The notes under the pieces are model-generated. The model saw only the letters and a program-made list of their open reading frames with translations, was not told the DNA's origin and did not search any database. Source: Theocolax elegans (taxonomy: Eukaryota > Arthropoda > Insecta > Hymenoptera > Cerocephalidae). From it: a DNA stretch of 64,000 bases. Position 1 is the first letter of the stretch, and the number at the start of each line of letters is the position of its first letter. The DNA is taken from assembly GCA_026168455.1 (NCBI GenBank), contig JANSJX010000050.1:31001-95000 (forward strand), given 5' to 3'. Both the position numbers and the translations under genes were made by a program. Positions 47,255 to 58,935 of this stretch are shown piece after piece.

Positions 47255-48049
47255 TCTTTAACATCTAGTTCCACTATCATGGCTTTACAGCGTTTAGCCG
47301 CGCAGAGAGGATCGTCTTCTGTAATGTACAGTGATAATGGAACAAATTTTCGGGCGCGTGCAGGGAATTGCAAGACGAACTTACCATGTTAGATAAAAAT
47401 AAACAACGCGAATTCGCTTTGAAAACTGAATGACGTGGTTATTTAACTCGCCCGATTCTCCGCACATGGGAGGGGCGTGGGAAAGAATGATAAAAACGGT
47501 AAAAATGCATTGAACGCAACGCTAAAAGAACCAGTGCCTAGCGAAGAAATATTACACACGTTACTTGTAGAAATAGAACACTCCGTGAATTCGCGACCAC
47601 TCACACACGGTCCGGCTGATCCAAGAGATGATGAAGCATTAACGCCAAATCATTTCTTGATTGGAACTTCGTCCGGTGAATTTAAATTTGAAAAGTATGA
47701 TGGTAATCTTTGTACACGAAAACAATTTCGAATATCGCAAGCTCTAGCAGACGCCTTTTGGAAGCGCTAGCTGCGAGAATACTTGCCTACTTTGCTTACC
47801 CGCGAAAATGGATAAGTAAAACGACTCCTCTAAAATAAATGATTTAGTTTTAATTGTTGATAAGCAAGTAACTCGCAACATGTGGAAAAAGGGAAAAATT
47901 ATTGAACTTTATATGGGCTCAGATGGCGAAACGCGTGTAGCGAAGTTTCAACAACAACGAGAGATTATGTTAGGCCGGTTCACAAACTTGTACGTTTATT
48001 TAATGACAAGGATGTACAAAATAAGACTGTTTTGTACGGGGAGAAGAAT
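47255..48049 (+). pseudogene. BEL-3 integrase fragment, duplicated
   Basis: Repeats 45231-46030 from the integrase core to the LTR start, with extra one-base losses. Together with what follows (48050-49280) it forms a ~2.02-kb tandem duplication. The junction at 47255 has 'ttc' microhomology between the LTR end 'gaattc' and integrase 'attctttaac'. Confidence 0.87.
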
Positions 48050-48318
48050 TGTCGCGGGCGAAACTAGACGCAGAGTATTAAAATTTGATAATTTCGGATT
48101 GTTTTCCTTGCAGGCGATGCGTGTAGTAACTGGGCCTCTCGGCGTGAAGCATTCACGGCCGTATAGCTTGCTAGGGACGATGCAATCGGTCGTCCCGAGG
48201 TGTCTGATCTCGCGCGGGGGGCAACTCCAGCAGAAATATAGATTGAAGTGCGCAGAAAATACCAAATCTGTTGTTATTTAAGCTTAGAAAGGTGAAGTTA
48301 TAAACGCTATATATATAT
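48050..48318 (+). repeat. BEL-3 LTR first half, duplicated
   Basis: Same as 46031-46300, again interrupted in (TA)n by the unknown foldback element. Confidence 0.85.
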
Positions 48319-49798
48319 GGGTGGTTCTCTGTGACATCAAAGATGAAAAAAATAAATATTGCTATAACTGTGGGAATATGTTTTAGAGGTATCCAGTAGT
48401 TCTCCTGAATTTTTTCAGATTATTTCTGGCCCTTATTTTAAGTTACAGAGAGTGAAAGTTGACATTTTAGCACTTTTTGCATTATATGCCCATTTTCGTG
48501 AATTTTTAGCTCCCAGGGAATGCATTTTTCACTAAAAACATAAGCATGACTTTTTTTGTAAAATTTTCCGAACTTTTCATTAAAAATACTTTTAAAGACA
48601 TAAATGTATGCTGTCACACTCTTGTAAGCCATTTAAACCTTAAATAGTGAAAATCAGCAATTCTGCTCCGGACTCTGGTAACCTAATACTGTCTAAAAGA
48701 TGTCTTTTTATAGTCAGAAACTGCCTAAAAATTTCCAGAGTGGGTCTAAATCATTAAGATCACTTATGGTCAAAATATCCGGGAAAAGTGCCCGAAATAT
48801 TAATAGAAATGTATATTTGTTGCCTTATAACGATGAATCTAGTGGCATGATCATTGCAAAAAAATTTATGCACTTACCTTGGAATGGTAGAAAAGTATCT
48901 CCACTTGTTTCAGTATCCATCTAATCCCCTGTAAACTGCTAAAAATACAAATATTATTATAAAATTATAAAAAATTATTTTTTAAACATTTATAATACTG
49001 GATTTTTAGTTTTACATCCCTTACAAGAATTATAATACTAATCTGAAGGATTACTATAAAAGTATCAACATTATTATTATATTATTCAGCAATACATGTA
49101 GATTCACAACTTGTCACTGTCACGTTATCTATGTATCATTATAATTATATATCCGATCTATTTATATATCTTTTGTATTAAATACGTATATTCAGTTATT
49201 GTAATAATGATGTTTATATATTTATAGTAATCCTTCAGATTGGATTATAATTCTGTAAGGGATGTAAAACTAAAAATTCAGCATTATAAATGTTTAAAAA
49301 TTAATTTTTTACATTTGTATAATAATTTTGTATTTTAGCAGCTTACAGGGGATTAGATGGATACTGAAACAAGTGAAGGTACTTTTCTACCACACCAAGG
49401 TAAGTGCGCAAATTTTTTTGCAATGATCGTGCTACTAGATTCATCGCTATAAGGCACAAATATACATTTCTATTAATATTTCGGGCACTTTTCCCGGATA
49501 TTTTGACCATAAGTGTCTTAATGATTTAGACCCACTCTGGAAATTTTTAGGCAGTTTCTGACTATAAAAAGACATCTTTTAGACAGTATTAGGTTACCAG
49601 AGTCCGGAGCAGAATTGCTGATTTTCACTATTTAGGTTTAAATGGCTTACAAGAATGTGCAACTTGTCACTGTCACGTTATCATATTATTCATTATATTA
49701 TATATCCGATCTATTTATATATCTTTGTATTAAATACGTATATTCAGTTATTGTAATAATGATGTTTATATATTTATAGTAATCCTTCAGATTCAGAT
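48319..49798. mobile_element. Unknown foldback-type element, copy 2 (longer)
   Basis: Matches 46301-47235 but adds an inverted arm. About 49235-49657 is the reverse complement of about 48610-49050 ('taatcccctgtaaactgct' versus 'agcagcttacaggggatta'; 'gccatttaaacct' versus 'aggtttaaatggc'). A short direct repeat (49660-49798, matching 47100-47235) then follows. Copy 1 lacks the inverted arm, so it may be a collapsed or deleted version. Not coding as far as I can see. Confidence 0.65.
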
Positions 49799-50039
49799 AT
49801 ATATATATATAAAAGAATTCATATGTTTTTGATGTTGTGATATTCTGCGTCTGGTTGCGTGCGAGACAAGGGATAAGTGAATATCGCGGTGGGTAAAGAG
49901 GGGCGAGGAAAGGCGGATACTCTTCACGTTTTGTTTGGTCAGATCGCTCTGTACCACCCGAAGAGCTCACATCGTAAAACAAAAATAAAAGTTGTTCAAC
50001 AAATTTGAAACCTGAGTTACCTTTATTTCATCCGAAACA
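49799..50039 (+). repeat. BEL-3 LTR second half
   Basis: Matches the end of the LTR at 38979-39536 ('gatattctgcgtctggttgc', 'gtaccacccgaagagctcac') with an internal deletion of about 60 bp. It is followed by the primer-binding site. Confidence 0.85.
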
Positions 50040-50113
50040 AATTGGTGCCGAAATCCGGGACTTTTACGGGTATATAAGAGTTGAATTGAAATAAAGAAGG
50101 TTTTGGAACAACG

Positions 50114-50396
50114 ATGCCACGAAAGAAGGCTGAGGCAAAAAATGCGAAATCAACGCAACCAACAAAAAAAGGAAAACGTCGAATTATCGAAAATGTTATG
50201 TTGACGCCATCGAAAAATAAAATTAAAGAAGTTTTGCCAATCGAGCCAACGACTGATGAGGAGAGAGATCAACATAACCTTTTGCCGAAGAAACGAGCCC
50301 GCCTTGAAAAGGTCAAACCGACCGTAGCTGAAAAGCGTACCACTAAAATGAAGAAGACGAACATTGAGCGGCCTGTATCCCCGATCGTGCAAGTTA
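50114..50396 (+). pseudogene. gag: BEL-3 Gag N-terminal fragment
   Basis: Nearly identical to 39611-39895. It breaks off at 'atcgtgcaagtt' into satellite B at 50397. This marks a third partial element start with nothing downstream. Confidence 0.9.
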
Positions 50397-51729
50397 AGTT
50401 TTTAGGGTAAGGGGTATTCTGTTGTTGACGAAATGTATTATTTATTATCGGCAAAAATTCATGAACTATGCTATTTGTAAAACAGACAGAGGATGAAACC
50501 AACATGGTGTTTAAATTGCACTATATAGCAAGTGTAGTATGAAACAACGAAGATTTTCTTATTTGCTTATACCAAATATGGAATGATGCAGGTTAGTGGT
50601 TTTAATGGCACAGTTATCCGACCCAAGTATCTTTATTCTCCGCTTGCTTTTAGAAAAACTGCCGTTGATCTATTTTCTGATTCAGCGCGTGTTACTGTGG
50701 CTACCGTATACTGTAATATCTGTAGTGATTTATATAAAGCGCCTTTTATAATTCTCTTTAAAGCTGCATTATGAAAAACTTCACCGGCGATATTATTATA
50801 TTGTAGGTATAGTTATTACTTATTTAACGATAAAAACGTACCGGATAATTTATACTTAACTGTGCCCGACTGTTTTATCCTTCTGTCCGAATAGACGACG
50901 AAGGCTAGTATGTCGCACTAAGCCAAGTGATTATTCCTTTTCTAAGTGGCAACTATCTTTCGATACAGGTTAAAATGCTTACATTCTTGTATTATATTGG
51001 TTGCAGTTTTTCAAATAGTTCCTTCAACCGACTTCTAACGAAAGGCGACTTCCATAAGTTTTCCAGTTCCTTACCGATGGGCCCAAACTGGCCTTCTAAG
51101 ACGATTAGTATAAAACTAAAAGTTTGTACTTTAGTAAACTACTGGATACCATTAGCCATTCTTGGTGAAAAGTAACTAGAAGCTTCCCTGTTTCTTAGGT
51201 AGGATTGGTTGTGGTATGCTGATATGTTTATATTGTTTTATATGTTAGAGGGCAATTACGCATGGATTCACATTCTTTGATTTACAGTTGCTGCAAAGAA
51301 AGCATAGAGAATACTGGAGGAATCAATCATGTAGGTAAGTTTGTAAAAGTGAAGAGCATGGCGATGAATACTTATTTGTGGTTTACGAAAACATCGTATG
51401 CTCAATTATATATATTATTTTGATTGCAGTCTGGCTCATTTTGACACATATATGGTGCTTGAAGATCTTTCAATTCCAAGTGCATTGTACTGAGTTGAGC
51501 ACAAGCAGTTGTGGAGCTGTTTATAAAATTTGGGAAACATCTGTTACGTAACTTCAGAGGAACTATTAGCCGATAGATGGAACTTGACATGTACTTTGAG
51601 AAATTTGGGCACATTTTAATCTTTAGATAATGAACTCATTTTCTCCAAGTAACGGTCTAGTTATAACTCCTTGCACATACATAGTGGCGTGGAAGTATAG
51701 ACATATTATCGTAGCGAACGTGCACGATT
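50397..51729. repeat. Satellite unit B, uninterrupted reference copy
   Basis: About 1.33 kb between landmarks at 50401 and 51730. This is the only B unit in the window not split by a transposon, so it defines the unit: an A-like first part up to 'gatgcaggttagtgg', about 0.8 kb of B-specific DNA, then the A-like second half from 'cgaaaacatcgtatgctcaa'. Confidence 0.9.
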
Positions 51730-51754
51730 TCAGGGTAAGGGGGCATCATGTTGT
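51730..51754. repeat. Satellite unit A, interrupted by the R1-type element
   Basis: The start of a unit A up to CATGTTGT (51747-51754). The same 8 bp reappear at 58936-58943, where the unit continues. Confidence 0.8.
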
Positions 51755-53255
51755 GTCACGGATAGATTCAACTTGATAATTTCAAATCGTTTAGGCCAAT
51801 CGAATACCTTATTATTATTTCATATATTTTTCTTAAGAAGCATAAATCATTAAAAAATCGTTAACCGTTCCGTGCGAGAAAGAAAATATGTAAAAATAAA
51901 CAGACTTTTCGACATGTATATAGAGTTACATGATTACGAATAGGCCGACAAATATGTAAGTTTCAAAATAGTAACGGCTGTAGTTCTATCGCTTCTTTAG
52001 TTTTAATATTTATCGTATAATTTATTTATAAGAAGAACAAAAGGAGTTCAAATAGTTATAATTTATAATTCGTTTTCATATTTAACATAAGTGATCAGTT
52101 AGTTTTATGTGATTAATGATAATGTTGACTTCTACATTAAGGCTTGTATTATTATTTAATATAAACATTATTGCGAATAATAATAAGTTTACATTTATAT
52201 GCGTTTTGCAATTATTTAAGAAATATGCATAAATGATGTAACAATAGCAAAATAAGAAAAATTTGCATTGTATTCAAATATCAACGACTAAGATAAGAAT
52301 TAAATTTATATTATATTGTAAAAGAGTGACCGAGGGAAGTTTTGAATATTAATTTAGAGTAAATTGACCAAATTGAAATATTTTAAAAACTTGAAATTTC
52401 CACGCTAAGTCCGTTTTGTGCATGGGTTCGCCCATGGCCTAGAAGCCAATACGTGCTCTCTTTGGAGAGGCCGATGTGCCAAAGAGACATGTATTCTATG
52501 ACTGTTTTAGTGTCTTTCCGTAGGGCAACATTGCACCGTCTTGCTGATAGTATTTGATCACCCTGGTTCCTCCGTCATTCGACTTTGGCAACCCCTCAGG
52601 ATCCAAGTAGCTTTGTTCTAAATGGTCCCAAGCGCTTCGAATTCGATTCGACAATTCGATAACTTTTTTGAGTTACGAAAGTCGTCAAGAGTCGCCTTTG
52701 GGATTGGTTAACCGCGATCTGAGGCCACTTAAAAACAGTGTACCGAAACTCCTTACGAGGGCCCACCGCCTTGCGACGGCTAGCCTAGAGTCGTAATTCT
52801 CGGTGTGAATGCGGTGGTGTTTAGCTCACGGCCGTCGTCCGCTTTCGAACATAAGCAGCATCCGGGTCAACTTCGCTTCACCCGTCAAGCCTGCTTGCAA
52901 CCACGTGCCCCGCAGAGTCCAACCCAATACTGGGGACACGCAGGCGTTTCACTTTCGACTCAGAGGTACGCCAACGTGGGGCTCGGATCCCAGTCCCTGC
53001 GTACCAGAGTAAAGTCATCCTGGTCCAACTGTCGACATGCCGAAGCACATCTTCCTATTACTCCCCGGAACCCCGGGGAGGTTTTGCGGTAGGTGGCCTA
53101 ACGTTCGAATGAATGCAGTATGCAGGAGAAATTCCTTTGCATTCCGTGAAGCGTTAGATCCCTCTATTCTCATCGTTCAGACGAGGCCGTTCAAATCAAG
53201 GGTTCTAACTATTCCACGATGGGATTCGACTGGCGTTCCCTGTTAAGGGAAGCCC
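51755..53255 (-). other. 3' untranslated part of the R1-type element
   Basis: 52400-53255 is GC-richer and continuous with ORF2. 51755-52390 is AT-rich with no frame. No poly-A run was found at the left edge, which is not unusual for R1-clade elements. There is no match to rRNA that I can recognise. Confidence 0.5.
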
Positions 53256-56200
53256 TTAAGCATTCTGTACGCACTGGAGAGTCTGATGAGACAGTCTGAC
53301 CAGCTTCACAGTACAGTGCTTCATGCATGATTGCCAGGGGAGTGGCCGTTTCCTCGAAACATCCGCTCTTTGACTATCACACGGGTTAGGCGTCTTTGGA
53401 GTCTGGGGTCGGTCTTTGGGGTTGTCCTCAAGTTTCAGCTTGGAAGGTTCTATGTACTTTTTAGCAAACTTGTTGAATGCCTGGTACAATTCCCGGCTAC
53501 TCACTAGTAAACTCGGTTCGCATGGCCACGTGTGACCATGTTGTCGGACCAAGTTAACCAGGGGTTTCCGGATCACAACTACGCAGGGACAATCGAAGAG
53601 TATGTGGCTAGAAGTTTGTTCCTCTCCACATTCACATCTCGAATCTTCGCTCAACCCGAATCGGTTCAGGTAAGACTTAAAAGATCCGTGTCCCGTTAGG
53701 AACTGCGATGTGTAGTGGTTAGGCTTTAGCCACCCCTTTTGCATCCTGTCATCAACACTGCTGAAAAACTTGTGTGTCTCTGAACCTTTGCCCGTGGTAT
53801 CCCATCTTCTCTGCCATTGATCCATGATTTGCTTTCGAACTGTATCTTTCGCAGTCGGATCTTTCGAGTCTCCACTACGGCTCCGTTCGATCGGTTCGTC
53901 TGACGATTGGACAACTTCGCTACGTCTGATATGGTAATGAGCGACCCTCTCATCTAACAATAAGTCGATGGGAGGAGAGGCAGAGATCACCTGAAGTGCC
54001 TCATGGGAGACAGTGCTATAAGCTTTCGAAGTTCAGACTAGGGTCTTCCTTTGCAAAGTAGCAAGGATTCTCCTGCTGTGACTGTAAGCCTTGTTCCACC
54101 ATCCTGCCGCACCGTAGGCGACAATTGGGATGAAGAGGCACTTATATATCAGACTGAGGGATCTTTCTTTCATCCCCCAATTCGCGCCAGAGAGGAGATG
54201 TAGTCGACCGAGAAGGTCGAACCACTTTTTCTGCACGTTTTTAACGTGCTGAATGACTCCAAATCTAGGTTCGAACGTGACGCCCAGGTACTTCATTTCT
54301 TTAAGCATACGAATGTTTTGGCCTCCCAGTTTGAATTTGGGAGGCTTGCTTGAGTCAAGTTTGCCTTTCAATAATATCATTCCCGATTTAGGAATTGATA
54401 CTTTCAGTTTGTGTAATTTGCACCAGTTCTCGACAATGTTCATCATACGCTGCGCCTCTGTTTCAAGGTGACACCGGCTCTTGCATTCGACGATTGTTAT
54501 AATGTCGTCGGCATATGCTATCGAATTAAAGCCTGCGTCATGAAACTCTTTGAGTAGGGTGTCATAGTCTAAGTTCCATCCAAGTGGACCGAAAATAGAC
54601 CCCTGTGGGCAACCTTTAGTTACTTCCTTTCGTGCTTCGTCGTACGTAACTCTCATGCACACCGTTCGATCTTGGAAGTAACTTTGTATAAGGTTATAGA
54701 CGTTTGTGGGGCATTTTCTGTCTTTTAGCTGTTTCAAAAGACTAGGCCACCACAGATTGTCAAAAGCCCCAGAGATGTCAAGTGGGAACGCTAAGACGTA
54801 GTTGCACTGGCTTTCCTCTACTATTTGCATCAGCCTTATTATCGCATCTTCCGTCGACTTGCCTGGTGTAAAACCGTATTGGTCGGTCGACGTATTGATG
54901 TGTGTGCGCTCCGATGTTTGTCCTGACTCCGAGTTCACAGGCTTTTTTAGTCGCTCTATAATGAGCCTTTCCAACGTTTTACCCATTATGCTTAATAAGC
55001 ATATGGGCCTGTATGACTTCACAGCCTGCTCATCTTTGTCAGGAGCTTTGAGCAACGTAATTAGCATTCCCTCTTTCCATCTCTTTGGGAAGACACCATA
55101 CTTGAGACAAGCATTGTATAATTTGTCAATTTCGTCTAGCAGTGGAATTGCATTTTTAAGTACCTCCGCTTCAATTCTGTCAGTACCTGGACTCTTCCCG
55201 CTTTTGTTGGTTCGAATTGCTTGAACTATTTCAAGCCGGGTAAATGGAGGTGCCTCACTCGAGATATATTCTTCCAGGCAAGCCTGTCGGATCTCATGGT
55301 GAGCTTCTGTTTCTCCTGATTTGTCATCGTCTGGCACTAACTGTTGGAGCAGAGATTCGCACGTTCCCTTCCAGGTAGTTGTCGATCCGTTTATTCCTGT
55401 CACAGTATTGAGAGCTTTGGTGGTGCTCATCTTGCCCGATACAACTCGGTACGGAAGGCTCCATACGTCTTTGTTGCCTTCGAGCGTGATATAGCTCCTC
55501 CAGCTCCTCTTTCTGGACTTACTTGTTTTGGACTTGAAATCTTTCTTAGCTTTTCTTACATGTTTGAGCGTTTTGTTCTGGAGTCTTTGCGATCTGGTCT
55601 GAGACGTCCCGCTTCTCTTCCTCAGGTAGAGCCATTTCCGTTCGAGTCTTATGGTTCTACATTTGAGGCGTGTCAGCCGTGGATTCTACCATGGAGCGGA
55701 TTTGGAAAATCGCTTCTTCATGGGGATCGCCTTCTTACAAACATTAATGATTGATTCTTCAAGTTCGTTGGCGTATGTGTAAACATCCTCTTTAGAATCT
55801 ATCTGCAAGTCCGATAGGCGCGTCTTTTCGACTTTTAGAGCCTCTTTAAAGACTTCCCAGTCCGCTTTTCGGATATTGAAACGTGGTTCCATTATCTTTA
55901 CTTGGCGAGTCGGTTGTCTCTCAAACTCCAATGTTATGGAAATAGGTCTATGATCACTCGTACTCCAGACCTCAACCTTCCATTCGGTTATGAGGTGGCT
56001 TAGGCTCCCGGTCACGAGTGTTACGTCTATGAAAGTTTCCCCTCTTACGCTTACACAAGTGGCCTGTTGCCCTTGCCGATTTACTACCGTAAGATTGTGC
56101 TCGAGAATAAAGTCCTCAAGTAGTTATCCTCTGCCATTTCTCGTCGGCGAGTCGCACCAGGTAGACTTAGCATTCGCGTCCATTGCTATAAGAACCTTTT

Positions 56201-56760
56201 GGTCTTTAAGCTCGGATAGAATGCGTCTAATCTGCGTCAGATATACCCCTATGAGATCTCTGAATTGGCAGTATAGAGTGACCACATAGAAGTTGCCAAA
56301 GCGACCGCTCACCATTGAGCATACGCAGTGGCTGGTACAGAGCTGGGAGATTCGTGTGTACGTGAGGGTACCAGAGCTATATAAAATAGCAGCCGAGGGC
56401 TTTTCCCCGGGTTTGGTCCCTACTATCGTATCAATGCTTAGTCCAATCCCCGAGATACATCCTTTAAAGGAGTATGGTTCTTGAACTAGAGCCAAATCTA
56501 CTCCTGCTCTGACCATGTGTTCGCGAGTTTCGTCTGTGACGTTTCTCGCACGAGCCATGTTTAGCTGAAGGATCTTAACTTTCAGGCCTCTGTTAGAGCT
56601 TGACTCTGTTTGAGGCCCGTCCGTACGAGTCCGACTCCTAGCTAAACTTTTACGATCGACAGGGTTTGTGTCCAAGCGTGCCGCCTTGGAGGGCCCTTTC
56701 GTCGTTCCACCCTTTCGCTTTCGAAGACGCTGCCGTTCCTTATTGATTCTCTCAAGTGCA
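53256..56760 (-). pseudogene. R1-clade ORF2: endonuclease, RT, zinc finger; three nonsense codons
   Basis: One continuous minus-strand frame of about 1,165 codons, interrupted only by in-frame stops: TAA at 56122-56124, TAG at 55686-55688 and TGA at 54033-54035. The AP-type endonuclease has LQLNMARARNVTDE, LALVQEPY, AMDANAKSTWCDSP and TSDHRPISI (near 56580-55960). RT has KSPGTDRIEAEVLK, YRPICLLSIMGKTLERLI, LDISGAFDNLWWPSLL, GCPQGSIFGPLGWN and catalytic YADDI (near 54510). The FDN-WWP and GCPQGS-GP-WN forms are typical of the R1 clade. The C-terminus has a CxC-x7-H-x4-C finger (CECGEEQTSSHILFDC, near 53640). Restoring function would need no frameshift repair, so the copy is fairly young. The start is uncertain; the frame opens just upstream of the endonuclease. 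Confidence 0.93.
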
Positions 56761-58935
56761 ATTGTCTCCTAAATTAAAAAAAACGTTTAAAGATTTCGTG
56801 ATACCCCCACAAGATATCGAAAATAGCGTGAAAATACGCGAGTGCCGGGTCCGTACGGCGGAGAAATTCTTCTTAACACTAAACTTATCGTTCCCTACTA
56901 TGTACAATATTTACAAGCCTTATATATTATCTTACATCTACTATCTACACTTACACCTACTCGTCTCTTTGAGACGGAATCTATAATCTTGCTTCGTGCA
57001 TTTCTTTTCATTACCCAATGGATATTATTTTTGAGTTTGATTAGATTATCCAGAGGGTTCAAATAGTGCACTGATGGATAATCATCTTGATTCATATTCC
57101 ATCGTTTTATCATAGAATGCTCTCCATAGAAATCTTTATATTTACTAGGCATTAGGCCAATCTCGCAATTGCAACCGGGTCACGGCTGATTGCCGCTCCC
57201 CGGATTTCTATTATTTACAGGATCAATTGCATCTCGAGTTTATCTGCATTTGGCAGTTCTTTAATGTACAAGATTCAGGCTAGGTATGGTTGCCTGCCTT
57301 TAAGCGTCATAATCGGGTGTTTCTCTATGTGGTACTCTATTGGTAAGACTGCCTGGGCAAACTGCTCAGGCTTTAGATCGCACTGGAATGGAATAGAGAT
57401 TCTCCTTAGTTGGCGTTCTCCAGAATCTCCACAGGGTCCACGTAGTACCCATCGACTTCCATGCTTTCGAAATTTCCAAGTGCTAAACTGGTTCAGTTTG
57501 AGTTACCCTTACTTCTTAGTCTGTCTCCTCACTATCCTTTTATGCTACTTTAGAAAAATCTCCTGAAATGGAAAAACCCACCCTTACGGGTGGGTGATGA
57601 GCTCATGTCCGAAGACCTGAGTTCTTAGCTTGGATAGTCTGGAGGCTGCCATAAGGGAGCCCAACTCTTACTGAGTGATTGAAAGGCTAACTTCTTCTCG
57701 AGGGCCTACAGCGAACCTACTAACCCTTGCTTAAAGAAATCGACCTGTCTTTGGTTGTTCAACCCTACATTGTGCTTCGGAGGTTCCTTGCTTTTGGGAG
57801 CTGCTATGACTCCGGCCGAGGCCCTTTACACACAGTGGTGGACCCATCACTTGCTAGGCGATCATTTTCATGAAACAACTTTCTGCACAATGATGGTTTC
57901 GCCCCTTTCGAGGCGTGTGGAACGTATTCCTAAGGAATTTCCCCTCAGTTGATCTCCTGCTTTGGCTTGCCAGAGACTGAGTTGAGTCCTTAAGGTACGC
58001 TGAACTCCACAATGATTTTTGAAGGCATTTTTAGGCTGTTCCCACCCCGGTATACACCGAGCCGGAAAAATATAAAAGAGTCCGGCCAAAAGGGTTTTCG
58101 ACATCACTCACTTTCGATAATAGTGTAGTCGGCATGATCGGACTCGGAGCTTGACGCTCTTAATGCCTTCTCGTGCGAGTTTATGGTGCATCGAACCTCC
58201 GTAAAGAAACGTCGGGAGAAATACTTTTAAAAGCCTGGAAGGCTACCCGTCATTCGATAACACACTTCTGTGAGACATTTCGGCGGTTGCGGTCTGGGGT
58301 AAGGTCTTCCATGACCACGGTTGCTCTGATGAATTGTATAGCCGCCAACGGCATGTGTTCAATAACTAAGCGTGTTAGTGTATCAATCATATAGCATGTA
58401 GGGCAGTTGATCGCCAACACAGGCTCGGCGAAACAACACGACTTCGAGGCGCACTAGTGGCAATCCTCTTCCTCCACTATCGTAGGAGGTCTATATCGGA
58501 CTCTCGGAATTGGGGGCCGAGTCACTCACCCTCACCCAACTCAGGAAATCTGAGAGCGGGTTTCCGCCAAGATGTGCGAAAGAGACAATTAGATAATTCT
58601 AATTTCTCGTGGAATATTATCCGCACAGGTATGCGTGCGCAGGGAGACACAGAGAGTCTCGTTAACCTGTGGCCGCCAGGCTGCAGGGAGAAGCCGCGAG
58701 ATTTCAAGTTTAAAGCGATGCATTTAAAAAATAAGTTAATAGCTTTTCACCGAATTTAACGCGGTCTAGTAGGGATAACGATACGACAAGCTTAAAAGCG
58801 CACTGTGACACTCTTAAGGTGCGTTTCATTCATATATGTACTGCTCTATTGATTCGATTCAGTCAATTATAATCAATTCAATTAACTTGATTTATTTATT
58901 TGCTTCACCACACCTATCCCAGTAATTGTTCATAA
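56761..58935 (-). other. 5' region of the R1-type element, no ORF1 seen
   Basis: About 2.2 kb upstream of ORF2. 56770-57150 is AT-rich; 57160-58800 is GC-richer with only short frames in all readings. A perfect 7-bp hairpin (CCCACCC...GGGTGGG) sits at about 57576-57596. An ORF1 with CCHC knuckles would be expected here in R1 elements but was not recognised. It may be degraded, replaced, or absent from this family. Confidence 0.5.

Larger units (their letters stand above)
38979..50396 (+). mobile_element. BEL-3: rearranged, tandemly repeated BEL/Pao element
   Basis: The order is LTR (38979-39536); gag-protease-RNase H with RT deleted (39611-42030); a jump back to gag and a second gag-protease-RNase H-integrase (42031-46050); LTR split by an unknown element (46031-47255); a jump back to integrase (47255); again LTR plus unknown element (48050-49798); LTR end, primer site and a gag fragment (49799-50396). 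Both gag-pol copies share the same RT deletion, so one defective copy was duplicated. The right edge stops inside gag with no LTR or target duplication. Unequal crossing-over, or assembly error, is likely. Confidence 0.88.
51755..58935 (-). mobile_element. R1-clade non-LTR retrotransposon, minus strand
   Basis: A 7.18-kb insertion in satellite A flanked by the direct repeat CATGTTGT. The minus strand carries a single long ORF2 (endonuclease, RT, C-terminal zinc finger). GC-richer untranslated stretches lie on both sides (52400-53250 downstream, 57150-58800 upstream), and AT-rich DNA lies at the far 3' side (51755-52390). No ORF1 (Gag-like, CCHC) was found upstream of ORF2. Boundaries assume one element; the AT-rich end could be separate. 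Confidence 0.75.

Noticed and set aside
52400..53250. Possible rRNA fragment, because of GC-rich content beside an R1-type element
   Set aside because: I could not match it to any conserved 28S or 18S core. It is continuous with ORF2 and better explained as 3' untranslated sequence.
57570..57610. Hammerhead-like ribozyme at 'gtgatgagctcatgtccgaa'
   Set aside because: It resembles CUGAUGA...GAAA, but the first core base is wrong, GAAG replaces GAAA, and no proper stem II can form.
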